A stretch of 64,000 bases of DNA from contig CAWIZH010000002.1 in assembly GCA_963840565.1 (NCBI GenBank), positions 310,001-374,000 on the forward strand, read 5' to 3'. The translations under genes and the position numbers were made by a program. This document shows, in pieces, positions 32,883 through 40,490 of the stretch. Under the pieces are notes generated by a model that worked only from the letters and a program-made list of their open reading frames with translations, made no database searches and was not told the DNA's origin. The first letter of the stretch is position 1. Each line of letters begins with the position of its first letter. The DNA is from VRUE01 sp963840565 (lineage in GTDB: Bacteria; Actinomycetota; Thermoleophilia; Solirubrobacterales; 70-9).

Positions 32883-34178
32883 ATGACAGAGAATTCAGCG
32901 GTAGCAGAGGCAGAGGCGCTGGTGGCTGAGGCGGCTGGAAACGACGAGGGCGCGAGCGCCGGCGGTCCCAAGTTCACGCTTGAGCTGAACCAGGACCAGA
33001 AGGACATTCGCGAGTGGGTCCACGGCTTCGCCGAGAACGTCGTTCGCCCCGCTGCCGAGGAATGGGACGAGCGCGAGGAGACGCCCTGGCCGGTGATCCA
33101 GGAGGCCGCCAAGATCGGCCTCTATAGCTTCGAAGCGCTGGGCCAGTTCTGGTCCGATGAGACCGGCCTCACCCTGCCGATCGCCAACGAGGAGCTCTTC
33201 TGGGGCGACGCCGGCATCGGCATGGCGATCATGGGCACCTCGCTCGCGGTCGCCGCGATCTTCGGGCAGGGAACCCCGGAGCAGATGGGCGAGTGGATCC
33301 CGCAGTGCTTCGGCAGCGCCGACGATCCCAAGGTCGCCGCTTTCTGCGCCTCAGAGCCCGACGCCGGCTCCGACGTCTCGGCGATCCGCACCACTGCCAA
33401 GTACGACGAGGCCAGCGACGAGTGGGTGATCAACGGCCAGAAGGCCTGGGCGACCAACGGCGGCATCGCTGACGTCCACGTCGTGATCGCTTCGGTCGAC
33501 CGCGAGCTGCGCTCGCGCGGCCACGCCGCCTTCGTGATTCCACCCGGGACCAAGGGATGCGAGCAGGGCGCCAAGGTCAAGAAGCACGGCCTGCGTGCTT
33601 CACACACGGCCGACGTCCACCTCGACGACTGCCGCGTCCCCGGCGCCTGCCTGCTCGGCGGCAAGGAGAAGCTCGACGAGCGCCTCGCCCGCGTGCGCGA
33701 GGGCAAGCGCTCGAAGTCACAGGCGGCGATGCAGACCTTCGAGGCGAGCCGGCCGACGGTAGGCGCGCAGGCACTCGGCATCGCCCGCGCCGCCTACGAG
33801 TACTCGCTCGAGTACGCCAAAGAGCGCAAGCAGTTCGGCCGCGCGATCATCGAGAACCAGGCGATCGCCTTCACCCTGGCCGACATGAAGCTCGAGATCG
33901 ATGCCGCCCGGCTGCTCGTCTGGCGCGCCGCCTGGATGGGGCGGACGGGTCAGAAATTCGAGAACGCCGAGGGTTCGATGTCGAAGCTGAAGGCCGGCGA
34001 GGTCGCGGTCTGGTCGACCGAGCGGGCAATCCAGATCCTCGGCGGCAACGGCTACACGCGCGAGTACCCGGTCGAGCGGATGCACCGCGACGCCAAGATC
34101 TACACGATTTTCGAGGGCACCTCCGAGATCCAGCGCCTGGTCATCTCACGCGCGATCTCCGGCGTCCACGTTCAGTAG
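32883..34178 (+). CDS. Acyl-CoA dehydrogenase
   Basis: 431 aa flavoprotein that introduces a trans-2 double bond in acyl-CoA. N-terminal helical domain (LELNQDQKDIREWVHGFAEN), middle beta domain (FCASEPDAGSDVSAIRTTAK), C-terminal helical domain (YAKERKQFGRAIIENQAIAF). The catalytic Glu is in IFEGTSEIQRLVISR (about E411), the position used by short/medium-chain enzymes. The first 35 residues are an acidic, Ala-rich extension not needed for the fold. ATG 32883 fits the TAGAAT spacing. No electron-transfer flavoprotein genes are adjacent. Confidence 0.93.
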   Translation: MTENSAVAEAEALVAEAAGNDEGASAGGPKFTLELNQDQKDIREWVHGFAENVVRPAAEEWDEREETPWPVIQEAAKIGLYSFEALGQFWSDETGLTLPIANEELFWGDAGIGMAIMGTSLAVAAIFGQGTPEQMGEWIPQCFGSADDPKVAAFCASEPDAGSDVSAIRTTAKYDEASDEWVINGQKAWATNGGIADVHVVIASVDRELRSRGHAAFVIPPGTKGCEQGAKVKKHGLRASHTADVHLDDCRVPGACLLGGKEKLDERLARVREGKRSKSQAAMQTFEASRPTVGAQALGIARAAYEYSLEYAKERKQFGRAIIENQAIAFTLADMKLEIDAARLLVWRAAWMGRTGQKFENAEGSMSKLKAGEVAVWSTERAIQILGGNGYTREYPVERMHRDAKIYTIFEGTSEIQRLVISRAISGVHVQ

Positions 34179-34203
34179 CTGACGACAAGTTGACGGCGGG
34201 AGA

Positions 34204-34229
34204 ACGGGGGCCGCGCAAGCGGTCCCCGT
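34204..34229. terminator. Bidirectional terminator between convergent genes
   Basis: Stem ACGGGGGCCGC / GCGGTCCCCGT (10 of 11 paired), loop GCAA, midway between the stops of the acyl-CoA dehydrogenase gene and nfo. There is no strong T-tract. Confidence 0.6.
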
Positions 34230-34249
34230 CGCCTGCCCGGAAACTCGTG

Positions 34250-35113
34250 TCAGCCTTGGCGGCGCTTGAGGCCCGCTTTGCGCAGGCGCTTGGCGGCCTG
34301 GACTTCCTTCTTGTCCGCGCCTTTCTTTGCTGGGCCAGGCGTCTCGAGCGTTGCCGGTAGGCCCTCGAAGCGGGGCTCTGAGAGGAAGGCGGCCAGTCCC
34401 TGTTTGCCCATCTCGCCTTTGCCGAGGTTGGCGTGGCGGTCGCGGCAGGAGCCGAGGGGAGCTGCCGCGTCGTTGACGTGAAGGCATTGGAGTCGGTCCA
34501 GGCCGACCTTCTTGTCGGCTTCGTCGACCACGGCAGACAAATGCTCCTCGTCGGTGATGTCGTAGCCCTGCACGAAGAGGTGACAGGAGTCGAGGCAAAG
34601 GCCGAGGCGCTTGCCGCTGCCGGCGATCTCGATCAGCTCGGCGGTCTGGTCGAAGTCGCGGCCAAGCAGCCCCTTATGGCCCGCGGTCTGCTCGAGCAGC
34701 AGCGGACAGCGGTCGCTGTCTTTGAGCGCCGCAGCGATCGTTTTCCCAGCCCGCTTCATCGACGGCCCCAGCGGCTCTTTCACCTGCGCTCCGGGGTGGA
34801 GGACGACGCCGTTAGCGCCGATCTCGTCGCCGATCCGCAGTGCGTGGGTGAGCGAGGCCTGCGACTTCTTGCGCAGCTCTTTGTCTTTGGAGGCGCAATT
34901 GATCAGGTAGACGGCGTGGATCACCACCGCTTCGACCGGTGAATTCGCCATTGCCTCTTTGAAGGCGGCGAAGTCCTCCGGCCCATATTTGGTCGGCCGC
35001 CACATCCGCGGGCTCTGGTTGAAGATCTGAATCGATTCGCAACCACGCTCGGTCCCGCGCTCGATCGCCTTGTCGAGCCCGCCAGATGTGGAGACATGCG
35101 CGCCAATGAGCAT
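34250..35113 (-). CDS. nfo: Endonuclease IV (AP endonuclease)
   Basis: 287 aa TIM-barrel trinuclear-zinc enzyme that nicks DNA at abasic sites in base excision repair. LIGAHVSTSGG at the start, QIFNQSPRMWRP, VIHAVYLINCAS, LLEQTAGHKG, LCLDSCHLFVQGYDI, HVNDAAAPLGSCRDRHANLG and TLETPG are in order and include the metal ligands. A basic tail (KRLRKAGLKRRQG) ends it. It is convergent with the acyl-CoA dehydrogenase gene. Confidence 0.96.
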   Translation of the reverse strand: MLIGAHVSTSGGLDKAIERGTERGCESIQIFNQSPRMWRPTKYGPEDFAAFKEAMANSPVEAVVIHAVYLINCASKDKELRKKSQASLTHALRIGDEIGANGVVLHPGAQVKEPLGPSMKRAGKTIAAALKDSDRCPLLLEQTAGHKGLLGRDFDQTAELIEIAGSGKRLGLCLDSCHLFVQGYDITDEEHLSAVVDEADKKVGLDRLQCLHVNDAAAPLGSCRDRHANLGKGEMGKQGLAAFLSEPRFEGLPATLETPGPAKKGADKKEVQAAKRLRKAGLKRRQG

Positions 35114-35173
35114 GGTTTCCGCATCCTATGGAGCCAATTGCGTGACGTGCCTTGAATCCGCGATTTCGGCCAA

Positions 35174-35179
35174 TAGCGT
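35174..35179 (+). promoter_or_regulatory. Putative -10 element of the 35189 tRNA
   Basis: TAGCGT, 9 nt before the tRNA 5' end. No clear -35 is seen, so the call is weak. Confidence 0.3.
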
Positions 35180-35188
35180 CGGCCGCGT

Positions 35189-35262
35189 CCCCCCGTAGCT
35201 CAGCGGATAGAGCGCGCCTTTGACGAAGGACGAGGTCGCGGGTTCGAGTCCCGCCGGGGGGA
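35189..35262 (+). tRNA. tRNA with aberrant anticodon arm (apparent anticodon GAC; Arg-like body)
   Basis: 74 nt. Acceptor CCCCCCG (35189-35195) pairs with CGGGGGG (35255-35261), discriminator A; D arm GCTC-AGCGGATA-GAGC and T arm GCGGG-TTCGAGT-CCCGC are regular. The anticodon stem CGCCT pairs with AGG(A)CG only if A35230 is bulged out. The loop is TTGACGA, which reads as anticodon GAC (Val), with G at position 37, unusual for Val. The D loop with A20 (GGATA) is the Arg type. The window already has a regular tRNA-Val(GAC). It may be a variant tRNA, a pseudo-tRNA or misread; isotype uncertain. A 16-nt inverted copy of its anticodon arm lies at 35307-35322. Confidence 0.65.
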
Positions 35263-35306
35263 TGCAAGCGTTCGGTCGCACCTCGCTCTCTGCGCTACGC
35301 TGTAGA

Positions 35307-35322
35307 TCCTTCGTCAAAGGCG
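35307..35322. repeat. 16-nt inverted copy of the tRNA anticodon arm
   Basis: TCCTTCGTCAAAGGCG is the exact reverse complement of tRNA positions 35215-35230 (the 5' anticodon stem, the loop and most of the 3' stem, including the bulged A). It lies 45 nt after the tRNA and before the 35383 hairpin, so it is probably on the same primary transcript. Confidence 0.8.
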
Positions 35323-35382
35323 ACGCTGACGCTGAGGCGGGCTTGGCCCATGGCCGGGCTGCTAGGTGAGCAGCTTCTCTTG

Positions 35383-35410
35383 CAACGGGCCCGCCTTGGC
35401 GGGCCCGTTG
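35383..35410 (+). terminator. Terminator-like hairpin before gltX
   Basis: Perfect 13-bp stem CAACGGGCCCGCC / GGCGGGCCCGTTG with a 2-nt TT gap. It lies between the tRNA and gltX and is followed by TGCATTTGG. It probably ends the tRNA transcript, or acts in the gltX leader. Confidence 0.6.
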
Positions 35411-35469
35411 TGCATTTGGAGGCAAGGCCGGGGTGGGTCGCTGTGGAAATATGCAGATCGATCCGGAAC

Positions 35470-36837
35470 ATGCCTGACGAATCCCAAATCCGTCTCCGAT
35501 TCGCTCCGTCGCCGACCGGCGCTCTGCACATCGGCGGCGCCCGAACCGCTCTCTACAACTGGCTTGCCGCGCGTCACGGTGGTGGCGAGCTGGTGCTGCG
35601 GATTGAGGACACCGACCGGGAGCGCTCTACGGAGGAGAACGTGGAGCAGATTCTTGATGCGTTGCGTTGGCTTGAGCTCGACTGGGACGAGGGGCCTGTG
35701 TCGCAGGCTTCGCGGGCCGAGCGCCATGCCGTGGCGCTGCGGCAGTTGCTCGACTCCGGTGCTGCATACCGCGACTCTGCCACCGCCAAAGAGGTCGAGG
35801 CTTGGAAGGCCGAGCATGGGGCGGGGCGGGGCTACCGCGGCGAGCCGGTCGATACCCCAGGCGCCGCGGTGCGGCTGCGGGTGCCTGACGACGGGGAGAC
35901 CGTGGTCCAGGATCTGATCCGCGGTCCGGTCAGCTTTCCCAACCGCAGCTACGACGACTTCGTCATCGCTCGCGGCGACGACTCGGTTCTCTACAACTTC
36001 GCCGTCGCGGTCGACGATGCCGAGATGGGCATTACCGAGGTGGTCCGCGGCGACGACCATCTCTCCAACACGCCGAAGCAGCTACTGGTGCTCTCCGCGC
36101 TCGGCCATGAGCCGCCCCGTTACGCGCACCTGCCGCTGCTCCATGGCCCCGACGGCAAGAAGCTCTCCAAGCGCCACGGCGCCGCTTCGGTGCAGGAGCT
36201 GCGCGAGGCCGGCTACCTGCCGGCCGCGTTGCGCAACTACCTGGCGCTGCTCGGCTGGGGCACCGATGACGACACCACGCTGATGTCGACTGAGGAGCTG
36301 GTCCGGCGCTTCCGGGTCGAGGACGTCGGCAAATCGGCGGCGATCTTCGACGAGAAGAAGCTGCGCTGGGTCAACGGCCGCTTCATGCGCGAGCTCTCCC
36401 TCGACGATTACACCGTTGCCGTCGCCCGCCACCTCGGGCGCGAGCCCGACGAGCGGTTGCGCGGCGCCTGCGCGATCGCGCAGGAGAAAGCGCAGACGCT
36501 CGACGAGGTCTGGGCGCTGATCGGCTTCCTCTTCGAGCCGCCGGCCGACGACGAGAAGGCTTGGCGCAAGGTGATGGTCGACGGGGCGCTGCCGGCGCTG
36601 GAAGCTGCGAGCGCGGCCTTGGCCGATGCAGGTGACTTCGATCCCGAGGCGGTCGAGAAGGCCCTCTCGCCCTTGCCAGAGCGTCTCGGCACCAAGCCCG
36701 GCAAGGTGTACCAGCCGATCCGGGTCGCGATCACCGGCACTTCGGTCTCACCGGGGATCTTCGAGTCGCTTGCCGCGCTCGGGCGCGAGGAATCGCTCTC
36801 CCGCATCGAGGCAGCCGTGGCTCGTCTCCGTTCCTGA
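35470..36837 (+). CDS. gltX: Glutamyl-tRNA synthetase
   Basis: 455 aa class Ib synthetase. HIGH-type motif FAPSPTGALHIGGARTA near residue 20 and KLSKRHG near residue 232 are intact. The C-terminal helical anticodon-binding domain is complete. Because gatCAB lies in the same window and no glnS is seen, it is probably non-discriminating and also glutamylates tRNA-Gln (inference). ATG 35470 is used; the frame is open upstream through the 35383 hairpin, which is very unlikely to be coding. Confidence 0.96.
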   Translation: MPDESQIRLRFAPSPTGALHIGGARTALYNWLAARHGGGELVLRIEDTDRERSTEENVEQILDALRWLELDWDEGPVSQASRAERHAVALRQLLDSGAAYRDSATAKEVEAWKAEHGAGRGYRGEPVDTPGAAVRLRVPDDGETVVQDLIRGPVSFPNRSYDDFVIARGDDSVLYNFAVAVDDAEMGITEVVRGDDHLSNTPKQLLVLSALGHEPPRYAHLPLLHGPDGKKLSKRHGAASVQELREAGYLPAALRNYLALLGWGTDDDTTLMSTEELVRRFRVEDVGKSAAIFDEKKLRWVNGRFMRELSLDDYTVAVARHLGREPDERLRGACAIAQEKAQTLDEVWALIGFLFEPPADDEKAWRKVMVDGALPALEAASAALADAGDFDPEAVEKALSPLPERLGTKPGKVYQPIRVAITGTSVSPGIFESLAALGREESLSRIEAAVARLRS

Positions 36838-36922
36838 CGGCCAATCGCGGCCACTCGGCCCTTCCCAATTGAACAAGCAATCCCCATCTGAACCTTAATT
36901 TTGGGGATACAAGGGCTAAACC

Positions 36923-38047
36923 GTGCGTCCTTTGCTGCCGATGAGGCTTGCGGAGCGTATTTCCGCCATGGAGACGAAGCCACACAGCAACGGGAAGGTC
37001 AAAGCCGACGCGGTCGGGCGCAAAGACGCCAACGCCAAGCCGGCTCCCGGTGCACGCCTCGCCGCTGCCTTCGAAGCGGTGGAGAAATTCCCGGTCCTAT
37101 TGGAGTCGAGGGCGCGCGTGATGCGCGCCGCGACCGCCGAGACCGCCCGCATCGGCGAGCTGGTCGAGACGGTCGAGTCCGATGTCGGCCTGGCGATCGC
37201 GGTGTTGCGTTTCGCCAATCGCAGCGTTCCCGCAGGCGGCATAGCCAGCGTTCCGGCGGCGATCGAGGTCCTCAAGCCCTCGGGTGTTCTGGCAATTGCG
37301 GGCACCGCTCCCGTCTATGACTTCTTTGAGCCCAACGGCGGCCGTGAGATGCGCCCCGAGCGCTTCCGCGTCCACGCCCTCGCCACCCAGCAGGCGGCCG
37401 ACGAGATCGGCCGCGCGGTCGGCTGGGAGGACCGCGACGAGCTGGCGGTCGCGGCGCTCCTGCACGATGTCGGGCGGCTCGTCATCTCCAGCCTGCACCC
37501 CGGGGACAGGGGGCACCTCGACGCGGCGATCAAAACTCCTGAGCAGCGCCTGCGCGAGGAACGCGACCGGCTCGGCATCGACCACGCCCTCGTCGGCGGC
37601 GTGCTGGCCCGGCGCTGGAACGTGCCGCAGCGGATCGCCGTCGCGATCGAGCGCCATCACGCCGAAGATGCCGAAGGCCTGGCGGCGATGGTCGCAACCG
37701 CCGACATGGTCGCCCACTACAGCCAGGGTGAGATGGTCGCAGCGGAGCGGCTGCACGCCGTCGCCAAACGCTGCGGCCTCGGTCCCGACGGCCTGCGCTC
37801 GCTCCTTTACGAGCTCCCCTACGTCCGCAACGACGTCTCGCGCGTGTCGGAGCCCTGCCCGCTGTCGGCCCGTGAGCTCGACGTGCTCCGCCACCTCTCC
37901 GAGGGCATGGTCTACAAGCAGATCGCCGGTGAGATGCAGCTCTCGGTTTCGACCATCCGCACCCACCTCCACAACGTCTACGGCAAGATCGGCGCAGTCG
38001 ACCGAGCCCAGGCAGTGCTCACAGCCCGCGACCGCGGCTGGATCTAG
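36923..38047 (+). CDS. HDOD-domain protein with LuxR-type DNA-binding domain
   Basis: 374 aa. Residues about 50-250 form an HDOD domain (LVETVESDVGLAIAVLRFAN, then VAALLHDVGRLVISSLHPGD and IERHHAEDAEGLAAMVATAD). Residues 310-374 are a LuxR/NarL helix-turn-helix (CPLSARELDVLRHLSEGMVY, then STIRTHLHNVYGKIG). HDOD domains lack proven hydrolase activity and act in signalling; fusion to a LuxR output makes this a one-component or relay regulator. GTG 36923 is assumed; ATG 36944 or 36971-region starts are alternatives. It converges with a response regulator gene. Confidence 0.88.
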   Translation: MRPLLPMRLAERISAMETKPHSNGKVKADAVGRKDANAKPAPGARLAAAFEAVEKFPVLLESRARVMRAATAETARIGELVETVESDVGLAIAVLRFANRSVPAGGIASVPAAIEVLKPSGVLAIAGTAPVYDFFEPNGGREMRPERFRVHALATQQAADEIGRAVGWEDRDELAVAALLHDVGRLVISSLHPGDRGHLDAAIKTPEQRLREERDRLGIDHALVGGVLARRWNVPQRIAVAIERHHAEDAEGLAAMVATADMVAHYSQGEMVAAERLHAVAKRCGLGPDGLRSLLYELPYVRNDVSRVSEPCPLSARELDVLRHLSEGMVYKQIAGEMQLSVSTIRTHLHNVYGKIGAVDRAQAVLTARDRGWI

Positions 38048-38062
38048 CCGAGCCTCGCGGCG

Positions 38063-38725
38063 TTACTCGATCAGCGACTCGCGCAGGGCGATTGCCACGG
38101 CGTGAGTACGGTTCCTGGCGCCAAGTCGGGCCAGGGCATTCTTGGTGTGGGTCTTGATCGTTTCTTCGCTGAGGTCGAGCTCGCGGGCGGCGACCGTGGT
38201 CGATTCGCCGTTGGCAAGGAGCTGGAGGATTTCTCGCTGGCGCTTGGTCAGCTTGCCGCGGCTGCCGCGCGGCGGGACGGCTGGGTCGATGAAGCGTTCC
38301 TGGGCGAGCGCAGCTTGCACTGCCTGCTCGAGCAGCTCGGCGCTGGCGGTGCGGGAGACGTAGGCACTGGCGCCTGCCTGCATTGCGGCGCTGGCCAGGT
38401 GGCGCTCGGCGCGATCGCCGTGGGCGACGATTCCCATCCCCGGTTCGGTCTTGAGCAGGACGCGAATCGCCTCGGTGGCACCGATCGGTTCGGGGTGGAA
38501 GCCGCCCGACCAGCGCCGCATGTCGAGGACCGCGACGTCAAAGCTGCCGATGTCGCGGACCAGCTCGACCGCCTCGTAGCGGCTGGTCGCCTCCTGGATC
38601 TCGAAACGGTCCTGGAGCACTCGGCGCACGCCAAGGCGGACGATCGGGTGGCCGTCGATGACTAGGCACTGTGGACGCTCGGTCAGGACTGTTTCCGATA
38701 TTTGGGGGTTCGGCGATGGCTCCAT
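38063..38725 (-). CDS. NarL/FixJ-type response regulator
   Basis: 220 aa. The receiver domain has CLVIDGHPIVRLGVRRVLQD with an acidic pocket reduced to one Asp at the N-terminal position, the phospho-acceptor candidate in DVAVLDMRRW, and a C-terminal Lys position replaced (ASAYVSRTAS). The LuxR domain is KLTKRQREILQLLANGESTT, then SEETIKTHTKNALARLGARN. Loss of the second acidic residue and of the Lys suggests atypical or phosphorylation-independent control. No histidine kinase is adjacent. Divergent from the Rrf2 gene. Confidence 0.9.
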   Translation of the reverse strand: MEPSPNPQISETVLTERPQCLVIDGHPIVRLGVRRVLQDRFEIQEATSRYEAVELVRDIGSFDVAVLDMRRWSGGFHPEPIGATEAIRVLLKTEPGMGIVAHGDRAERHLASAAMQAGASAYVSRTASAELLEQAVQAALAQERFIDPAVPPRGSRGKLTKRQREILQLLANGESTTVAARELDLSEETIKTHTKNALARLGARNRTHAVAIALRESLIE

Positions 38726-38795
38726 CGTCAGCCCTGGAGCCCAATGTCCTCGATCCTAGCCCAGCCGGGTCCGGGCGGTGCGGTAGAAAGTTCCT

Positions 38796-39194
38796 GTGAT
38801 CTCAATTACTTCGAAGTCGCGCTACGCCGTGGTGGCGATGGCGGAGCTGGCGCGCTCGGGTGAGCGGCCGGTTCCGATCAAGGAGCTGGCCGAGCGCCGC
38901 GGCATTCCCGAGCAGTTCCTCGAGCAGCTCTTCTCGACCTTGCGCCGCGGCGGCCTGCTGACCAGCCACCGTGGGATGAAAGGCGGTTACACGCTCTCTC
39001 GGCCGGCCGAGGAGATCACCGTGCTCGAGGTCGTCCAGGCGCTCGACGGCAAGGTCGGCCAGGAGGCAGACGAGGCCGGCGGCATCTGGGCCGAGGGCGT
39101 CACCGCCCTGCGCAAAGTCTTCGGCCAGACCACGATCGCCGAAGTCGCCCGCCGCGAGGCCGAGGCGGCCGGCAGCGGCATGTACTTTATCTAG
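38796..39194 (+). CDS. Rrf2-family transcriptional regulator without cysteines
   Basis: 132 aa. The winged helix is clear: SKSRYAVVAMAELARSGERP, then ELAERRGIPEQFLEQLFSTL and LTSHRGMKGGYTLSRPAEEI. No cysteine occurs anywhere, so it cannot bind an iron-sulfur cluster as IscR does. It lies upstream of cysK-cysE, which recalls CymR, the Rrf2 repressor that senses cysteine synthesis through CysK in Bacillus and Staphylococcus; control of cysKE by this protein is an inference from context. GTG start at 38796; a TAGAAA box lies 6 nt before. Confidence 0.9.
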   Translation: MISITSKSRYAVVAMAELARSGERPVPIKELAERRGIPEQFLEQLFSTLRRGGLLTSHRGMKGGYTLSRPAEEITVLEVVQALDGKVGQEADEAGGIWAEGVTALRKVFGQTTIAEVARREAEAAGSGMYFI

Positions 39195-39248
39195 AACCAT
39201 CGACGACAAAACATTCTGCCGCTCTGAGAGTTAAGTGGTGAGATTTTG

Positions 39249-39374
39249 ATGATTGGTCCTTCGACTGAAGAGCCCCCCGTTGAGCCGGTTGCGCCCGAAC
39301 TGCCTCCCGAGGGCGTGCCCTTGGACGAGACTACGGCGCCAATTCACTACGAGGGCGATACGAAGTCGGTATGA
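39249..39374 (+). CDS. Tiny acidic Pro-rich peptide, first of a pair (41 aa)
   Basis: 41 codons from ATG 39249: Pro/Glu-rich (EEPPVEPVAPELPPEGVPLD), with the block PLDETTAP. It overlaps the next peptide ORF by 4 nt (ATGA). No homologue is known to me. No strong Shine-Dalgarno is present. Support comes from the shared PLDETT block, the stop-start overlap, and GC-rich third positions. Confidence 0.45.
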   Translation: MIGPSTEEPPVEPVAPELPPEGVPLDETTAPIHYEGDTKSV

Positions 39375-39460
39375 CCGGCTACGACGAACCGGCTCCAGAC
39401 GCACCGCTTGACGAGACGACGCCGCCGGTCGACGAGAATTTCTCGATTGATCAGTCCTGA
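39371..39460 (+). CDS. Tiny acidic peptide, second of a pair (29 aa)
   Basis: 29 codons from ATG 39371, overlapping the previous stop as ATGA. It contains APDAPLDETTPP, parallel to the PLDETTAP block of the first peptide, so the two look like diverged tandem duplicates. They lie between the Rrf2 regulator and cysK. The function is unknown; a modified-peptide precursor or a small regulatory partner are both only guesses. Confidence 0.45.
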   Translation: MTGYDEPAPDAPLDETTPPVDENFSIDQS

Positions 39461-39566
39461 CCGCAACAGAAGAGTCTTTGACCCACTGATCTAGCGGGCG
39501 CTCTCAAACAGCCTATGTGGCTCTAAAGTGCCACGGAATGAGCGACGCCTCGACGCACTTCATCTG

Positions 39567-40490
39567 ATGCGAATCGGCGCAGAGGCCTCCGCGGTTGTCG
39601 GCAACACGCCGCTGGTCGCCCTGCAGGGGTTGGGCGAGGGGCTTGCCGGCGAGGTTTGCGCGAAGCTCGAGTACTTCAATCCCGGTGGCTCGGTCAAGGA
39701 CCGGATCGGGGTGGCGATGATCGACGCCGCCGAGGAAGAGGGGCTGGTCAAACCGGGCCGCTCGGTGATCGTCGAGCCGACCAGCGGCAATACCGGGATC
39801 GCGCTGGCGATGGTCTGCGCGGCGCGGGGCTACGAGCTGATCCTGACGCTTCCCGAGGGGATGAGCCGTGAGCGGGCCAAGCTGCTGCGTGCCTATGGCG
39901 CCGAAGTGCGGGAGACGCCCTCGTTGGGTGGGATGACCGAGGCGGTCGAGCTGGCGGAGGAGATCCGCGAGCAGCGCAAGGGCTTCATGCCGCAGCAGTT
40001 CTCCAATCCCGCCAACCCGGCGGCGCACCGGCGCACGACGGCGGAGGAGATCTGGCGCGACACCGACGGTGAGGTCGGAGCTTTCGTCGCCGGGGTCGGC
40101 ACGGGGGGGACGATCACCGGGGTGGGGCAGATGCTGAAGGAACGCGCCCCGGACGCCCTTGTGGTCGCGGTCGAGCCCGCGGCTTCTCCGGTTCTCTCCG
40201 GCGGCGTGCCCGGCCCGCACAAGATCCAGGGGATCGGGGCCGGCTTCGTGCCCAGCGTGCTCGACCGCTCCGTGATCGACGAGATCGTCTCGGTCTCCGA
40301 CGAGGACGCGCTCGAGACTGCCCGCCTCACCGCTAAGCGCGAGGGTGTGCTCGCCGGGATCTCGGCCGGAGCCAACATCAAGGCGGCCCTCGAGGTCGCC
40401 GCCCGGCCCGAGATGGCCGGCAAGAGGGTGGTGACGATCGTCTGCGACTCGGGCGAGCGTTACGTGTCCCTACCCTTCTTCTCACCATGA
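39567..40490 (+). CDS. cysK: Cysteine synthase (O-acetylserine sulfhydrylase)
   Basis: 307 aa fold-type II PLP enzyme making cysteine from O-acetylserine and sulfide. The PLP lysine is in NPGGSVKDRIG (about K44); TSGNTGIALAMVCAARGY and the phosphate-binding GVGTGGTITGVG are intact. ATG 39567 gives the family length; GTG 39528 in the same frame would add 13 non-conserved residues. The stop overlaps the cysE start (ATGA), which encodes the enzyme supplying its substrate; the two usually form the cysteine synthase complex. Confidence 0.96.
   Translation: MRIGAEASAVVGNTPLVALQGLGEGLAGEVCAKLEYFNPGGSVKDRIGVAMIDAAEEEGLVKPGRSVIVEPTSGNTGIALAMVCAARGYELILTLPEGMSRERAKLLRAYGAEVRETPSLGGMTEAVELAEEIREQRKGFMPQQFSNPANPAAHRRTTAEEIWRDTDGEVGAFVAGVGTGGTITGVGQMLKERAPDALVVAVEPAASPVLSGGVPGPHKIQGIGAGFVPSVLDRSVIDEIVSVSDEDALETARLTAKREGVLAGISAGANIKAALEVAARPEMAGKRVVTIVCDSGERYVSLPFFSP

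Noticed and set aside
35126..35425. Minus-strand frames across the 35189 tRNA with protein-like strings (GLEPATSS, LYPLSYGG)
   Set aside because: This is the well-known artefact of translating the complement of a tRNA gene. The same applies opposite tRNA-Val at 9424-9496.
39478..39520. TTGACC as part of a cysK promoter
   Set aside because: No acceptable -10 hexamer occurs at 16-18 nt spacing; the candidate TATGTG is too far away.
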